A stretch of DNA of 64,000 nt from Proales similis (taxonomy: Eukaryota; Rotifera; Eurotatoria; Ploima; Proalidae), in the NCBI GenBank assembly GCA_019059635.1, contig JAGVRJ010000011.1, positions 124,001 through 188,000 on the forward strand, given 5' to 3'. Every line of letters starts with the position of its first letter. Position 1 is the stretch's first letter. A program made the position numbers and the translations under genes. The notes below the pieces were generated by a model, which was not told where the DNA came from, searched no databases, and worked only from the letters and a program-made list of their open reading frames with translations. Positions 43,469 through 54,300 of this stretch are shown in pieces.

Positions 43469-44609
43469 TTATTTATTCTGGTCGGATAGAATGTCGCGAA
43501 GGAAGTCGAGCGCGGCACCAGTGCTCAGAAGGCTGTTAAAGTAGCGGCGATCGCTTTTGCCCAATACATTCTTGAGCATTTGACTCAGCACCGAGTGAAA
43601 ATAAGTGAACGAGCATCCGTGGCCAACCGCCAGCCTGATCCACTCTTGTATGCACTCGATGGGCGTGTGCTCGTAGCCGGCGAACAAGGCCGGATTCTCA
43701 AGCAGACCCCGCGCGCACATAACGCCCCTCGCATTGGTCTGCTGGCAAATGGCCTCGCAGTCTCGTAAACTAAACAGGTCCCCGTTGGCCACCACTGGCA
43801 TCCGCTTAACACATTCGGTGGCCAGCTTGAGCTCTTCAAGGTGAATCGGATCGTGGCGTTCGCTTGTGTAGCGAGCGTGCACTGTCAAGTAGCTGCAGCC
43901 GGCCGCTTCCAGTTGACGACACAAATCGATTGTTTGACTGTTTAGACGAAGCGGCCAACGAAGCAAATGATTTTTAGGCAGAATGCAATATCCAAAGAGC
44001 AGTTTAGAACAGTTGAATTTCAATGCTCGTGAGAATTGACTAACCGCAAGTCCTCGTGCAATCTGATCTTGACGGCCACAGTGAACTCAGGGTCGTAGTT
44101 TAATCGGCGACGAGTTTCTTTCACCATTTCGCATATGAGTGAGTTGTTGCGGATGAGAGCGGCACCGATGCCCTCCTGAATGGCCCAGCGCTGAGGGCAG
44201 CCGCAGTTCAGCTCGACACCATCGCAGTGCTGCCGCACAAATTGCGACGCGGTGGCAAACTCGTCCGGCTTGTTGGCCGCGAACTGAGTTATGAGAGGCC
44301 GGTCCCATTCGTTGGTCGTAAATTCAACGTCTCGCGCCTTGCCCGACCGGATGAACGAGTCGCACATGATCATGGGCGTGTAGGCCAAGTCGCAGTCGAA
44401 CTTCCTAATCAACTCCCTAAACGGCAGCCTGCCATGGCCAAACGAGAGAAAGGACGCCTTCAGACTTGGAACGGCCGCGTTAATTCAATCGATCGAGTCA
44501 CTGACTTGGTGTAGCGAACCATTGGTGCGCACAGTTTAACCATTTTCTTCTCTTCGAACAGTTGCATGGGCTTTTTGTAAGTGAACAGGGGCACCGATCC
44601 ATCCTGCAT
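43469..44609 (-). CDS. DUS4L: tRNA-dihydrouridine synthase 4-like
   Basis: Flavin enzyme reducing uridine to dihydrouridine in the tRNA D loop. Three exons close in phase: 44506-44609, 44045-44428 and 43469-43937, giving 318 residues (human 317). Blocks match DUS4L closely: LCAPMVRYTKLPFRELIRKF, CDLAYTPMI, PLITQFAANKPDEF, the catalytic-Cys block ELNCGCPQRWAIQEG, FTVAVKIRLHEDLR, YLTVHARYTSERHDP, PVVANGDLFSLRDCEA and GVMCARGLLENPALFAGYE. The start at 44609 is the first Met after an in-frame TGA. The adjacent SSBP1 gene lies 245 bp upstream on the same strand. Confidence 0.95.
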
Positions 44610-44853
44610 CTTTTTGTGAACTAGATCTAATGCTCGAGCGAGCTCAAGTCAATTGGCCCATTTAAACGTACAGACGAACAGAGAATTGCCTGCTAGAACA
44701 ACTCTGGTCAAATCCAGCTGAGAGCGATCAACTGTTGAACGTTTTATTTCTCATCGCTTGCTGGCAAATTTCAGACCCGCTTGCTGTGTGTTTGAGAGGT
44801 TTAATGGAATGTGACAATCGATCAGATGAGCGTGTGGACAGTTGAAAAAGAAC

Positions 44854-45297
44854 TCAAGAGCTCTTGGACAGGAATATGATGTCGTCGGCAATGACCGAGG
44901 TCACGTAGCGCTGCTCGCCCACCTTGTCCTTGATGAGATTGTAGTGAATGCGACCGGTGACGTGCACTCGGTCGCCTTGTCTCAGATTCTTTTCGACCGT
45001 TTGCTGAAGACGAGGAAGGAAAACGGCCACTCGATGCCAGTCTACTCTGATGCGCGCCTCGTTCGCCTCGTTTTCGCCCATGTACTCGTTGGTGGCCAAC
45101 GAGAACAAGACAACTTTTTTATTTTGACCCTCGCCGCCTAGCTTGGGGTCTTGGCCCACTCGACCGATCAGCTGAACGAGATTGAGCGAACGCTCGCGAC
45201 TCGGCGCCTCATTCGCAGCTGCGGCCGCATTCGAGTATTGCCGAAGCAGCGCGCCCAACAAGCGGCCCGATCTCACTGCTGCAACTGGTTTGTTCAT
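44854..45297 (-). CDS. SSBP1: Mitochondrial single-stranded DNA-binding protein
   Basis: OB-fold protein that coats single-stranded mtDNA during replication. Intronless. From ATG 45297 it codes for 147 residues; an upstream in-frame ATG at 45327 would add ten residues. I prefer 45297 because MNKPVAAVRSGRLLGALLRQ is a good basic, hydroxyl- and alanine-rich mitochondrial presequence. Family blocks: ERSLNLVQLIGRVGQDPKL, VVLFSLATNEY, DWHRVAVF, LRQGDRVHVTGRIHYN and SVIADDIIFLS. Length agrees with human SSBP1 (148). Confidence 0.93.
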   Translation of the reverse strand: MNKPVAAVRSGRLLGALLRQYSNAAAAANEAPSRERSLNLVQLIGRVGQDPKLGGEGQNKKVVLFSLATNEYMGENEANEARIRVDWHRVAVFLPRLQQTVEKNLRQGDRVHVTGRIHYNLIKDKVGEQRYVTSVIADDIIFLSKSS

Positions 45298-45327
45298 TGT
45301 GGTCTTGTCTACAATCAAGTTTATCAT

Positions 45328-45752
45328 TCGATGAGAAGGAGAAGTGACTGCTGCGGGTTGGTCTCAAGGGTCTTATGCCTCTTTTTGGCTACTAATCGCA
45401 ACTCGCAATTTTTTTCTTTTTTTTTTATTCTATTCTGCTTGCTGAATCAACATTGTGAGGTTTATTTGCGCGACTCGATGCCTCGATTACGGATATTCAA
45501 GACAAATTAGAGAGAATAAAGAAACACTGATTCGAACCGAGTCAAAACAACAATTTTGAGTGAATTGAAAATATTAATTAGTTAAATTGCGTTCGCCTGG
45601 GAGTTGTTGTGGCCACCGTTAACCGTCTGGTGTGTAATTGATCGTTTGACGGTCTGAAAGCGGCTTTTCATTTAAATATCAAAAATCGAGCGAAGAAGAA
45701 GGAGGAAGAGGAGGAGGAACGAACGATGTAGTAGACGGACATAAACGGCCAA
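45328..45752. other. Spacer between EFR3 and SSBP1
   Basis: 425 bp, T-rich at 45408-45440; a GAGGAG-type purine stretch at 45693-45720 lies in the EFR3 3' region. No gene seen. Confidence 0.5.
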
Positions 45753-48700
45753 CTAGTACATGAACAGCTTGGGAAATTCAATGTCGTTAAGGGCCATTGA
45801 GCGGCTCTTGCTGTTGACACTCGGTGAGTTGTAGGACTGATTGCTGGCGCCACTGAGCAGACTGGTATTGGCGGCGCCGTTGCTGTTCAGACTGAGCTGG
45901 CTCTCGCTTTTGCTGTTCAACTGCGGACTTATCTCCTTTGAGATGAGCTCGAGCACTTGCTGGTATTTGTCGCGGTTGGCGTCGTTCGCTCTCGACAGAG
46001 TTTGACGCATCTCGTCGAACGTGCTGCTCTTGAACTCGTCGATGATGTTCAAGTTGTCCTCGGAGCGCAGGGCGCGTATCTGTCTCGAGATGGCGTTTAC
46101 CGACGCAGTTGCTCGAGCGCTGTCTGTGGTGCTCGCCACCGCGCTCACGTTTCGACTCTCCTTTTCGTTGAACAGCACTTTCTTGATCAACTCAAACGAG
46201 CTGAGGTCTTCGCTTCTTTGCTCGTTGTGCGAGCCGCCATCCAAGTAGAACTTGAGATCGTTCTGCTCGCCGACATCGACGCTCAGCTGACTCGAGCTGT
46301 CGTACGACGTTTCGTCGTCCTGATTCGACTCGGCCTCAATCGATCGACGCGGCGTGTTGATCAACTGGTTGAAGCTGGCCGACTGAAACATGCCGCTCGG
46401 CGTTCGACTACTGATCGTGCCTGCTCGTGCCGAGCCCAGCACCGGATCGAGGAGATTGTCAGTATCAGCCGCAGCCGAAATTGCCTCCAGCGAGTGAGAG
46501 TACGGACTCCGGTATCTGAGTATTGACTGAATCGACGGAATGCTTTGGCTGAGATAGACGTTGGACAGCGAGTACTCGCTCACCGGCGAGTTGAGGCTCT
46601 TGACCTGGTAGCCGGCCTCGCACAGAATGTCGGCCACTTTCTGCTTGTCAAACAGCCACTCGGACAGTTTGGTGGCCGGAAAGGTGCGCTCGTGGCCGAA
46701 ATCATCAAAGCTCTCGTCAGCGCCCTCTCCTCCTTCTTCTTCTTTCTTGTTGAAGCTCTCCACCGTCTGGGAGTAGAGCTTGGCGCACTGGCTCAAGTCT
46801 CGCTTGAAATCAGTTTCGATCTCGCTCGGCGACTTGGACGTGCTCGACAGCTCGGTGGGCGACAGGCCCTCTTCGCCCAGCAGTATGTACTCGGGATAGA
46901 CAAACTTGAAGAGTGCACGCGAGCGCCGCTTGTCGCAAATCTCGCTGCAGTATTGAAACAGCTTCACAATGCCGGTCGACTTGCTGAGAAGAAGAAAGTA
47001 GGCGCAGAGAAACTTGTGCACGCAGCACTGCGACATTAGACTGAACGAGCTCTCTTCGTGGTTGAGAAGCGCCAGCTCTTGCACATGAAAGCCAAAGCGG
47101 ACAAGATCAACAGTGAACTCTTTGTCGCCGAACAGGCCGATCAGGACGAGCGACAAGGTCAGGTAGACCGCCTCGTAGTTTTCGCGTCTATTGTTGCTCA
47201 GGAACAGATTCTCGTTGAGGTGCGCCAACAGCAAGCGGCAATGCTTGCGCATGAACAGCAAGTCATCGGTGTTTAGATTCAAGCGCGACTGCTCCTTAAG
47301 ATCGAGCTGACTCAAATAGGTCTGATTGCGGCTCTTGCGTCGTGCCTCGTCGCGTTTGCCCTCAGTCGGACTGACTCGCACCACCTCGGCATAGCTGGAC
47401 CTCACCAGGCTCGGCTTGAGTTGACGCACTTTGCTCATTACTTGATACTTGTCGAGCAGAATTTGAAGAATCTCGTGTGCCTTGAGACGAGAGCTCCAGT
47501 CCGGCACCAGAGTGAGCCGGAGCATGTCCTCCAGGAATTTGGTGCTGCCGAACGCGCTGAACAAATGCGTCGGCCTGAACAGGACACAAATGCGATGCAG
47601 ACATTCAAAGTATTTGTTTCTGAGTCGAGTGTTGACCTGCTCTTTGCCGCTCTTCTCTGAGCCCTGTCTGACCAGATCGGCGTAGTTGAACGGCTGCGAG
47701 TTGATTTGATGCGCGACAAACATGATCACGTCGTTCTTGGCAAAGTCGGGCAAGTGACTCGTGAACTGACTCATCGCCTTGATGATTTCGTTCTCTAGCC
47801 GCTGCTGTTCGACCAGGTCGGTGTTGAGCTGCTGCCGAGAGCCGTTCATTGAACTGGCCGACGAGTGTCGTTGAATGAGCTGGTTGTTGAGCTCGGCCGT
47901 TCGCTCCACGGCGATGTTCAAATGTTTCAGCAAATTGGTGAATATCTCGATTATTTGACCGGCAGTGCCGACTGACAAGAGCATTGCGGCCACTCTGATG
48001 CAAATGGCCACTGCCTTGATCATTTGACATTTGAGGCTGGGCGCCGAGTTGCGATGAGAGTCGATGTGCTTGATGAGCTCTTTGATCACAATCGAGTGCT
48101 GCTGCTTCACGTTGTACATGATGATCAGGAAGGTCGCTCTGATGAAGCGTGTGTTGAACCATTGGCTGCGATTGTCGTCCAGATAGGCCAAGACGGGCAC
48201 CACAATCTTCGATATGGTTGTGTAGTCGGCCTTGCACGCCAAACTCTTTAGAAGGAGTTTGGCCTCGTTGAACGGGTCCATGCCGAGTCCGGCGCCATTC
48301 TCTTCGTCGCTCACAAACATGACTGCGTCGCCCGAGTCTTCGCTTCGCTTAAACTGAACTTTGACCATGTCGAGGTCACTTCGCAGTTCGGAGCTGATCA
48401 TTCTGCCCGACGCATGAGTGAGAAGTTCGCGCGCTTCCAGTTCGTCGCCGAATGCTTCCTCGTCCTCGTCCTCCCTGCTGCTCTCCGCCAGGCTGCTCTT
48501 CTCGCTCAGGCGTTCGTTGAGAATGTGAAGTAGAGCCGGGACGATCTTGTCGGTGTTGTCCCACAAGTAGCCGGCCTGAAGCGGATCGTCAGGCACGAGC
48601 TCTTTGATCATCGTGGCCAAGCATTGCAGCCCGCTCGAACGAATCTCGGCTCTTACTCGCTCGTCGCGGCTGTTGTTGAAACACATGGCACTGAACTGGC

Positions 48701-49190
48701 AGACGAACAGGTCGAGGCTGACGTTGGACACCGAAAAGTTGGACGCTTCTTTCTCGCAGAAGCGCTTGAACAAGTCGGCGGCCAGCTTCTGATAGTCGAG
48801 CGTCTCGCTGCTCGCCTGGCCACTGCTGCTTATCGAGTGGCTGCTCACATAGGCGTTCTGCTCGAGCAGACGCTGCACAACCTTTAGGTAGCTGGCGGCG
48901 AAAAAGTTCACGTTCTGAGGCGAGATGGCGAGCAGGATCTTTTCGAATATTTCGCAAGTGTTCTTCACGTAGTTGCGAGTCTTGTAGGAGCCCGACAGGC
49001 CCCACTTGAGGTTCTGGTTCAAGTAGTCGCCGATTTTGGATAGCTTTTCGGGGTGAACTTGCGCGTAGTACTGAAGCTTGTCCATTTCATTGCGTACAAG
49101 AGGCGCGTCGATGTTGCGCGGATAGACATTGTCCACTTTGCGCTTGTATTTTGGATGAAAACAGGCGCAAGCGCAACAAGATGACGGCAT
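45753..49190 (-). CDS. EFR3: EFR3 / Rolling blackout homolog, PI4-kinase membrane anchor
   Basis: Plasma-membrane scaffold that recruits the PI4KA-TTC7-FAM126 complex to make PI4P. A single exon codes for 1145 residues (human EFR3A is about 820), a longer version with expanded low-complexity linkers. The N-terminal cysteine cluster (MPSSCCACACF) is the expected palmitoylation anchor. It is followed by the basic PKYKRKVDNVYPRN block and the HEAT/ARM-like helical rod (MDKLQYYAQVHPEKLSKIGD, RNYVKNTCEIFEKIL). The C-terminal third is Ser/Asp/Glu-rich with several acidic runs. A gene of this length without introns stands out here, where other long genes have many. The frame is uninterrupted and codon use looks like that of its neighbours. 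Confidence 0.93.
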   Translation of the reverse strand: MPSSCCACACFHPKYKRKVDNVYPRNIDAPLVRNEMDKLQYYAQVHPEKLSKIGDYLNQNLKWGLSGSYKTRNYVKNTCEIFEKILLAISPQNVNFFAASYLKVVQRLLEQNAYVSSHSISSSGQASSETLDYQKLAADLFKRFCEKEASNFSVSNVSLDLFVCQFSAMCFNNSRDERVRAEIRSSGLQCLATMIKELVPDDPLQAGYLWDNTDKIVPALLHILNERLSEKSSLAESSREDEDEEAFGDELEARELLTHASGRMISSELRSDLDMVKVQFKRSEDSGDAVMFVSDEENGAGLGMDPFNEAKLLLKSLACKADYTTISKIVVPVLAYLDDNRSQWFNTRFIRATFLIIMYNVKQQHSIVIKELIKHIDSHRNSAPSLKCQMIKAVAICIRVAAMLLSVGTAGQIIEIFTNLLKHLNIAVERTAELNNQLIQRHSSASSMNGSRQQLNTDLVEQQRLENEIIKAMSQFTSHLPDFAKNDVIMFVAHQINSQPFNYADLVRQGSEKSGKEQVNTRLRNKYFECLHRICVLFRPTHLFSAFGSTKFLEDMLRLTLVPDWSSRLKAHEILQILLDKYQVMSKVRQLKPSLVRSSYAEVVRVSPTEGKRDEARRKSRNQTYLSQLDLKEQSRLNLNTDDLLFMRKHCRLLLAHLNENLFLSNNRRENYEAVYLTLSLVLIGLFGDKEFTVDLVRFGFHVQELALLNHEESSFSLMSQCCVHKFLCAYFLLLSKSTGIVKLFQYCSEICDKRRSRALFKFVYPEYILLGEEGLSPTELSSTSKSPSEIETDFKRDLSQCAKLYSQTVESFNKKEEEGGEGADESFDDFGHERTFPATKLSEWLFDKQKVADILCEAGYQVKSLNSPVSEYSLSNVYLSQSIPSIQSILRYRSPYSHSLEAISAAADTDNLLDPVLGSARAGTISSRTPSGMFQSASFNQLINTPRRSIEAESNQDDETSYDSSSQLSVDVGEQNDLKFYLDGGSHNEQRSEDLSSFELIKKVLFNEKESRNVSAVASTTDSARATASVNAISRQIRALRSEDNLNIIDEFKSSTFDEMRQTLSRANDANRDKYQQVLELISKEISPQLNSKSESQLSLNSNGAANTSLLSGASNQSYNSPSVNSKSRSMALNDIEFPKLFMY

Positions 49191-49929
49191 TATTCACAAT
49201 ATCGGCAACAACGACGACGACGAGCAGGAGCCAGAGTGGAGGCTTGCTTCTTCTAAACAACAATCAGTCAGATTAATTTGGCCATCGTCCTACTCGGCTC
49301 TGGTGAATAATTTTCCCTCTCAAGTTCAGTGTCACTGCTCAAGCAAAGAAGAGAACAATGGCACAATGAAATGATAAGCGAGCATTGATCGCCTCAATTG
49401 TGTGTGACTAAGTCTCTATGTCTGCGTGTGTGTGTGTGTGTGTGTAGAGGGGCTCCAATCTAAATAATCACGATTGCGCGAGCAAGCAAAGTAATTATGA
49501 AAACCATTCAGAGCTTAATTATGCATGCTACTCTTCTCAAGGCAAAGCAGCCTGTAAGCATCCACACACACACACTCGCACACACACACACTCGCCGTGG
49601 CAAACATACATAGGCACAGGCGGCCTGAACATGCCGAAAAGTAGAAGAGCGAGTGAAATAACAAGCCGACTGGCAGACAGGTGATTGCTAAGGAAACTGA
49701 TCGAACATTAAGTCATTCACGACCCATTGAGCGAACAATATAGAGCAGAATAGAGTCGAATGGAGCTCAAGCGAGCTGTTCGAGTTGTCCTGAACGATTG
49801 TTTGAATTATTATTATTATTATTTTGATTTCTTCGAAATAACATGTTGTCATCGCTTTAAGTTAGTTGAATCAAGTCAGCTGTTGGTAGGCAGACTCGTT
49901 TCGATTTAGAATGAGAACGGAGTGTGAAA
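49191..49929. other. Promoter region of EFR3 and 3' region of LSM3
   Basis: 0.74 kb with dinucleotide repeats: GT run at about 49426-49444 and CA runs at about 49563-49591. No gene recognised. Confidence 0.5.
49563..49591. repeat. CA dinucleotide microsatellite
   Basis: Two CA runs interrupted by CTCG, upstream of EFR3; a complementary GT run lies 120 bp away at about 49426-49444. Confidence 0.85.
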
Positions 49930-50433
49930 TCAGACCGAGTTTCGCGTCTGCGGCGAGACCAGGACCACGCCGTCACCTCTGACAAACAGCATCGGAATCT
50001 TGCGCCTGGTCGACTATTGCGGCCGTTGACGAAAAGATGCGTGTGAGTGCGTGAATTGGGTGAATTGGCAAGCTTTGGGCTCACCTTGTAGACCTCTTCG
50101 TAAGTTTCCTCGTCTATTTCGACAGAGATTATTGTCTCTTCGACGTCGCCCAGAATCATGTTCAAGTGCTGGTCATAGGCCTTCGTTGGGCTTAATTAGA
50201 GACACATGCTGGGCGGACTGAGAGCAAAGCGAGCCACGTACGTGCAGTCGACCTTTGAGCTCGCGGTCGCTCTTCATCTTCACGTAGACTTGCTCGTCTA
50301 AACTAAGTCGGATCAAGTCGAGCGGCTCCTCCACCGTCTGCGTCTGTGGGTTCTTGACACGAGCGGGTTGGTGCACAGAGACGGTCTAGCTCGGCACGGT
50401 TCGATTAGCGCTTACCTGTTCATCGTCGGCCAT
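49930..50433 (-). CDS. LSM3: U6 snRNA-associated Sm-like protein LSm3
   Basis: Subunit of the LSm1-7 (mRNA decay) and LSm2-8 (U6 snRNP) rings. Four exons close in phase: 50416-50433, 50242-50385, 50085-50180 and 49930-50013, giving 113 residues (human 102). The Sm1 and Sm2 motifs are plain: [50 protein letters not shown] and [16 protein letters not shown]. The first exon codes only MADDEQ. The extra length is in the N-terminal linker ([14 protein letters not shown]) and a short tail. The frame between exons fixes all splice sites. Confidence 0.96.
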
Positions 50434-51314
50434 GATTGTGCGAATCGTTTTTCTCTAAAGATAAGCAGACGAGCCGAATTAATGGTGAAGCCGCCGCCGC
50501 TCTCTTCGGTTGGAATATTCATAAGTTCATTTTTGTAGAATTGATATCAAACCGTATGCTCCGAGTCGTGCAGGCTTGAATTAAATGAAATAAACGCGCG
50601 CATTAGCCACTCGACGCGCTTAGTCTTTGTCTCCTCCTCCTCCTCTTCTGTTTCTTCTGTTTCTTCTCCTTTTTGCTGCCTCCTTTTGAATTGGCTCCTC
50701 TCTGCTCGAATCAAGTACAAGTGAGAAAAGAGAAGAGAGCACACGCGCTCGAGCGCCAGAACTGGAAACCACTCACGCACAAGGTCACATAACCAGATAC
50801 GCTCGTGCTCTTCAGCCTCTTCAACTCTGAGTGTAGTTAATTTGGTCTTGAAATTTTCTATTTTTGACAATAGCTCTTTCAGTCGACTGCCGTGGTAGGA
50901 GCGGGCAGACTGACGCCAATAACCTGCTTGACTTTGAATAAAAATTTCTCTACTTTTCTTTGAATTAATAGTCGAAGCGAGGAAAAATTTAATTTCCCAA
51001 AACCGCCATCGAAATCGAACTGGAAGGCAAAGCTGACGCTTGTCGATTGAGGTCAATTTGAAATCGAATCGAATTCTGATGGTCTGAGTCGCAATCTGAG
51101 CCTGTGCAGAGGGCAGCCTTGACCTTTTCCAGGGCGTTGCTCAGCATTGCAGTGCTTGTGCGGTCGCCCCCTCTCTCTCTCTTCAAAGATGGACGAGCTC
51201 GACTGGATGCTGCGGACAGGGCGAATTTGGTTCTGACACGTGCGATCAGTCTACAGTAGTCGTTCGAATTTGCCGCATAGTCGACTCTGAGCGGACTGGT
51301 TAATCAGGCAAAGA
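50434..51314. other. Divergent region between LSM3 and MED23
   Basis: 0.88 kb. Two minus-strand frames (50547-51056, 169 codons; 50989-51186, 65 codons) overlap here. Part of the first (KIENFKTKLTTLRVEEAEEHERI) looks helical, but it runs into GAGGAG-type low-complexity sequence. I cannot support a gene, though a small unknown one is not excluded. Confidence 0.4.
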
Positions 51315-54300
51315 ATGACCGCGGTCGGCGAGCAAGTCAATCACATAGTCAACTCGTCGCTTGACTTTACAACCTTCAACAGCTTCACGAGCGTGAACAT
51401 AAGCGGCGAGTCGCTGGAAGATCGTCTTGAACGAGGCATAAATGACCTGAGCGAGGCGATCAATCAGATGGTGACGCAGGCGGTTGCTGCCACCCAAGAG
51501 GAAAACGTGGAGCACCGTCTGCGAAAAGAATTCGCCATCGAGCTCGTCAGAGTCTTGTTCAACCAAGGACACCCAAAGCGCGAGCTTCTCTTACTTAAGC
51601 TCATCTACAAGCTTGTTCAGACGCGAGCGCTCGAGCCAAAGAGCGTCTGCGAGGCGCTGATGGGCAGCCTTTCACTGGGCGAGTCCTCTCTCGGCAAACA
51701 GACCAACATTGTATTGAACTTGAGCGCACAGGCGGCCAATTCTTACAACATGGCCCTGGCCAACAAGGTGGTCAATCAGGCGCTCACACGCAAAAAGGAG
51801 ACGAGCGATTTCCTCTGGTGCAAAGTGCTCGACTACGTTGTACTGATTGCCAAGAGCCACGACTACAAGTGCTGCAGGGACATCTTGCGCTTCATGCTTG
51901 AGATGGTCAAGCGGCTGCCTCACTCTAACACGAGCTTTCCTCCTCAACTCAACTGGCAGCCGCATTTATACTCGCGAGTAAAGCACTTTCGACAAGAGCA
52001 CTACGGCGCTCAAGTGGACGCGCAGAGCCAGACGGACAACGCCAAAATCGAAAAACTCTACGAGTCGGTAAAGTTCCTGCTCGACTCGGACAATTACTTG
52101 CTGCCGCGCTATCTGGCCGTCAACGAGATAAAGACGGCGCTTCAATTCGGACGCGAGTCGTATCATCCTCGTTTCCACGCTCTGCTCAGTGAGTTCATCG
52201 CTTCGTTCGTGCCGTTGGCCAACTTGATCTCCATATCTGGCCGTGATCGACTTTTGCCAGTCGTCGGCGTGTCCAATCTCTACTCGCTCTATTCCCAATG
52301 GCGCTTCGTGGCCAACACCTGCAAATTCAACATGAGCGCACCGCTGCCCTATTTCAAGGTCAGTTAATCCGTTCTTGACCGCCTCTTTCTTTTCATCGCT
52401 TACAACCGTTCGGACAGAAAGTCAGCCGGCCTCATTCGGACGTGCTCACTTGTCTGGTGCGTCAGAACACGCCGCAGTATTCGATTCTCTCGCTCGTCTC
52501 GCTCTACCGAAACAGTCGCACTCGAATGCCCGTGTTCGAAGAGGAGTTTGCCAACTGCATCTACAAGACTCTTGAATTGACCGAAAAGAGCAGCTCCAGC
52601 GAGTGGCGCAGTGAGTCAATTTCTTCATTTCATCTCCTCCTCTCTGGCGTTCTTCAATCTCACTCTCGTTAATCTGCAACAGAGTGCCTCCGACTATGGA
52701 ACAATCTCATCAGCCATTACATTTCGCTCAGCAATCTGTTTCTCTTTTCCGGTCTGCTCGGTCATTTGATAAACAAGGCAAGGCATCGTTTGGAATCGTT
52801 CAATTTGATTCAATTGATCTGACGCTGGCCGAATCTAGATTCGTCGAAGCAACGAGAATTTCAAACTCAGTCGCGATTGGCTCATGTGGTTCTGCTACTC
52901 TATAATGGCGAGTCAATATAGCCAAGAGTGTGTTCGTCCGCTCACTGAGCTGTTCGAAATGCTCTACACGGGCGAGAATGAAATTGAAGTTCCAGAGGCG
53001 AGCTCGCCGCAAATGCCCGTCAAGGCTGCGCCGGCCTACATTTGGTTTTTGTTCAATTTCAAATTGAACTCGGCCAGCGACGAGGAGGCGAGCAAGGCCA
53101 AACGCACTCAGCTCGTTGCGCCCCGAGTTGTGTGCAAGCTTGTCGAACACATCAAGGCCAACATGCAGTCACTCACTCTTGCCGAGTTCAACCTTCCCAC
53201 TTGCCTTAACGCTTGTAAGTGCTTCCACTCGGCCTGCTGACACACTTTTCTGCAATGATGCAAATTGCTTCAGACAGCCCCGACACGCCGGTGTTTAACA
53301 ACGCGCTGATGAGCTCGCTGCTGGAGAGCCTGGGCAAGAACGCGTTTCACCAGCAGCAGACAGCGCACTCAGACCAGCTGACCACGGTGTTCACCGCTCA
53401 CCAGCCGTGTGACTACGAGCTCATCAGCTCGTTTACTTTGCACGCGCGAATCCACCTGGCCAACTGTCTCAGCTTCATTCTCAATCAAAAGGCCTATGTG
53501 AACAAGAATCTGACACTGAACATCTCGGCAGCGATGGTCGAAACATTCGTTCGCTTTCTCATCTACGATCCGGACAACATCATCAAATTTCTGTCTCAGA
53601 ATTTGTGGCAAACGTTCGTGAACTTGAGCACAGCCAGCGCGGCCAGCGCGCCCTCCGCCACGCTCGTCTCGTTTGTCTATCAGCAATTGAACTTGCTAAT
53701 TGAAATAATGGCCTTCCGCCTCAAGCATCTGAGCTTCACCCACAAGACCTCGCTTTTGTACTACCTCAACAACTTGTTCACGTTGAGCAGCAGCCAGACA
53801 GCACCGTCGCAAACTGGCGCTCACCAAGCCAATCCACAACGAGCCGACTCGATAAATTTCCTCAAATACCCCCACATCTACCTCAAGTCAGTCCTTTCTG
53901 CGCTCAGCCTGCAGCTCAGCACACTTTAACCCTCAAACAGCGTTCACAGCGCAATGCTCAAAATCATGTCCTCGTTCACCGGCTCTGATTTCTACGAAAC
54001 TCTAAACAGCATAACGGGCCAGACAAAGCATTCGCCTCGCTTCTTCATTTCGCCAGAGTCAGAAGAGCTCAACAAGGCCGTGGTTCTGTTCATGGCCAAA
54101 TCGGTTCGACTCATTGGTAAATTGCCATTTCTTTCTTTGCTCAGTTCAAACATTGGCACAATACTCGACCGAACGAACAATATCACAGGGTCCGAGTCGA
54201 GTCCATTCGAGCTCAAGGAAAAAGAGGAGGCGATTAAATTGATCCTGGGCGAAATCATGAAATCGACTCCCGTCCACTTTCATCAGCACGTGCTCGTCAA

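Noticed and set aside
42924-43544. 206-codon plus frame
   Set aside because: Built on a CT-repeat and running antisense into the certain DUS4L gene.
50547-51056. 169-codon minus frame between LSM3 and MED23
   Set aside because: Half is Glu/Thr low complexity; no recognisable domain and no clean promoter or splice context. Left open as a weak candidate only.
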